The notes under the pieces: model-generated
The model's input: the letters and a program-made list of their open reading frames with translations, nothing else
Databases searched by the model: none
Told to the model about the DNA's origin: nothing
Translations under genes and position numbers: made by a program
Shown: positions 5,661 to 6,648 of the stretch, piece by piece
How the letters are laid out: every line of letters starts with the position of its first letter
Position numbering within the stretch: position 1 is the first letter of the stretch
Source of the DNA: JAGDVO01 sp964590075 [NCBI: uncultured Aquificales bacterium]
GTDB lineage: Bacteria > Thermosulfidibacterota > Thermosulfidibacteria > Thermosulfidibacterales
Direction: 5' to 3'
Assembly: GCA_964590075.1 (NCBI GenBank)
Contig: CAZPXS010000017.1
Coordinates: forward strand, 1-6,648
Length of the DNA: 6,648 bases

Positions 5661-6648
5661 ATCTTATCCCTCAAAGCTTCTCTTATTACGCTTAAAACTC
5701 CCGTTGCTACAGTAAAACCACTCATTGGCTTTTCCTTACAAGGTTCTACAAGCTCCTCACCAGCATTAACAGGACAGTTTGGATTACACTCCCTCGTATC
5801 ATACTCTCTCCTGTTCTGACTGTTGATATACTTCACCACGCAATACTGCTTTCCAGAATAAGTGCCTTTCGGATAAGAAGAAGTGCCACCACCCTGACAA
5901 ACACTTTGAGGCTCAGATACACATGAGGTAGCCCCTTCCAACCACCCATCGGGACATGCTTTATTCAAAGGCTTTTCACACAAATCAGAATAAGTATTCA
6001 AAGTGCCACCATCTGGACATACAGCAGAAGCTATACAGAGCGACCAATCAGGAGTGAAACTCCCATTGTCGCAAGTTCCACACCTATAATACCTCTTTGT
6101 CAGCATATCATACCCTACCCTCATAAACACATAATCACACCCACGACAACAATGAGAAGCACTAATTGAAACATCTATTTGTTTGCTACCATCATTAGTC
6201 CAAACTGGTTGCCAGTTTATATACTGATTACAAGCTGTGCTTCTACTTGCAAGAACCTGCCTTGTAGCACTGTCAACAATATTAGTCCAGGTATAGGTAA
6301 TATCATTATCGCAAGAGTAATTCACCACAAGATACAATCTCAAGGTAAGCCCCTTATAAACAGGGTCGTTAAAAGGAAGACCAGACTTTCCACTACTCAG
6401 CGTCCAACTTCCTTTCAAGCATCCCCAAGTATTTATCTCACCAAGAACACAATAATCTCTTCCATTTACATTTATAACGCTGTAAGCACACGGATATGTA
6501 GGTTCTTCTTTTATAAGTTTGCATTGCGGATTATTTCTGTAAAAATCATCATCAGGCGTCCCTTTATAAGCTATGAAAAGTCCCATAGGCTTTTCACACC
6601 TGTCAGTAGCTGGATTATAAGTCATACCTTGAGGACAATCTGGAGCTT
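5648..6648 (-). CDS. Cysteine-rich secreted protein upstream of traN (5' end beyond window)
   Basis: The frame is open to the window edge. Although an ATG exists at 6625, the seven codons before it (APDCPQG) complete a cysteine module, so the true start lies outside. At least 332 residues with 24 cysteines are visible. A first module CPQGMTYNPATDRCEKP is followed by a beta-rich domain, counted from the ATG at 6625 as residues about 45-180 (LTLRLYLVVNYSC, QPVWTNDGSKQIDVSIS, a CCRGC cluster). Three more C-x2-G-x(n)-C modules follow at 185-239, and the tail is GFTVATGVLSVIREALRDKIC. The even cysteine count and lack of cytosolic features imply a periplasmic or surface protein with disulfides. It ends inside the start of traN and shares the CPxG module with it. 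It lacks the TraN C-terminal signature, so it is a companion adhesin-like protein or a separated N-terminal part of a TraN-type system. The specific function is unknown. Confidence 0.8.
   Translation of the reverse strand, partial: APDCPQGMTYNPATDRCEKPMGLFIAYKGTPDDDFYRNNPQCKLIKEEPTYPCAYSVINVNGRDYCVLGEINTWGCLKGSWTLSSGKSGLPFNDPVYKGLTLRLYLVVNYSCDNDITYTWTNIVDSATRQVLASRSTACNQYINWQPVWTNDGSKQIDVSISASHCCRGCDYVFMRVGYDMLTKRYYRCGTCDNGSFTPDWSLCIASAVCPDGGTLNTYSDLCEKPLNKACPDGWLEGATSCVSEPQSVCQGGGTSSYPKGTYSGKQYCVVKYINSQNRREYDTRECNPNCPVNAGEELVEPCKEKPMSGFTVATGVLSVIREALRDKICGR
5909..6073 (-). repeat. Three tandem C-x2-G ... C modules
   Basis: Three short modules follow one another: CDNGSFTPDWSLC (6035-6073), CPDGGTLNTYSDLCEKP (5969-6019) and CPDGWLEGATSCVSEP (5909-5956). 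A fourth copy is CPQGMTYNPATDRCEKP at the window edge (6587-6639), and TraN has one at 4788-4826. Each module has two cysteines bracketing a Gly-turn and polar stretch, suggesting small disulfide-stapled loops. Confidence 0.6.

Noticed and set aside
6611-6625. ATG at 6625 as the start of the cysteine-rich protein upstream of traN
   Set aside because: The frame continues upstream to the window edge (APDCPQG) and those residues complete a CPxG...C module, while no signal peptide follows the ATG. The gene is 5'-truncated by the window.

Overview
The window looks like part of a conjugative (F-type type IV secretion) transfer region from a Gram-negative bacterium, probably a thermophile. Moderate GC (low forties by eye), arginine written almost only as AGA/AGG, many ATA isoleucines, Lys/Glu-rich cytosolic proteins and tightly overlapping genes suggest the Aquificota (Hydrogenobacter/Thermocrinis-like). 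That assignment is inference from style, not from a marker gene. No rRNA, tRNA, CRISPR array, insertion sequence or transposase is visible.

Layout. (1) Bases 1-593, minus strand: three overlapping small genes read leftward out of the window: a 129-aa protein resembling an OB-fold nucleic-acid-binding protein, a 72-aa unknown, and the first 28 codons of a coiled-coil-like protein. (2) Bases 594-703: a 110-bp divergent intergenic region. It holds a strong Shine-Dalgarno for the leftward operon, a 24-bp near-perfect palindrome, and a TATAAT box so close to the next ATG that the rightward mRNA should be leaderless. (3) Bases 704-3692, plus strand: a 756-aa TraD/VirD4-type coupling ATPase with no membrane anchor, fused to a C-terminal HD (metal phosphohydrolase) domain. 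It overlaps a 245-aa multi-spanning membrane protein, which is a natural candidate for the missing anchor. (4) Bases 3661-6648, minus strand: an operon read towards the coupling-protein operon. In transcription order it holds a large cysteine-rich secreted protein (5' end outside the window), TraN (outer-membrane mating-pair stabilisation protein, well supported by its C-terminal cysteine signature), and a 165-aa cytosolic protein of unknown function.

How the parts may work together: TraN and its cysteine-rich neighbour would act on the cell surface to grip a recipient. The coupling ATPase, docked through the membrane protein, would bring DNA to the secretion channel. The OB-like protein may handle single-stranded DNA. 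The most unusual element is the fusion of coupling ATPase and HD domain. In MOBH conjugation systems the HD-fold relaxase TraI and the coupling protein TraD are separate neighbouring genes. Here one polypeptide carries both an ATPase motor and an HD domain, but the HD domain resembles RNase Y/HDIG enzymes and lacks the His-triplet motif of classical MOBH relaxases.
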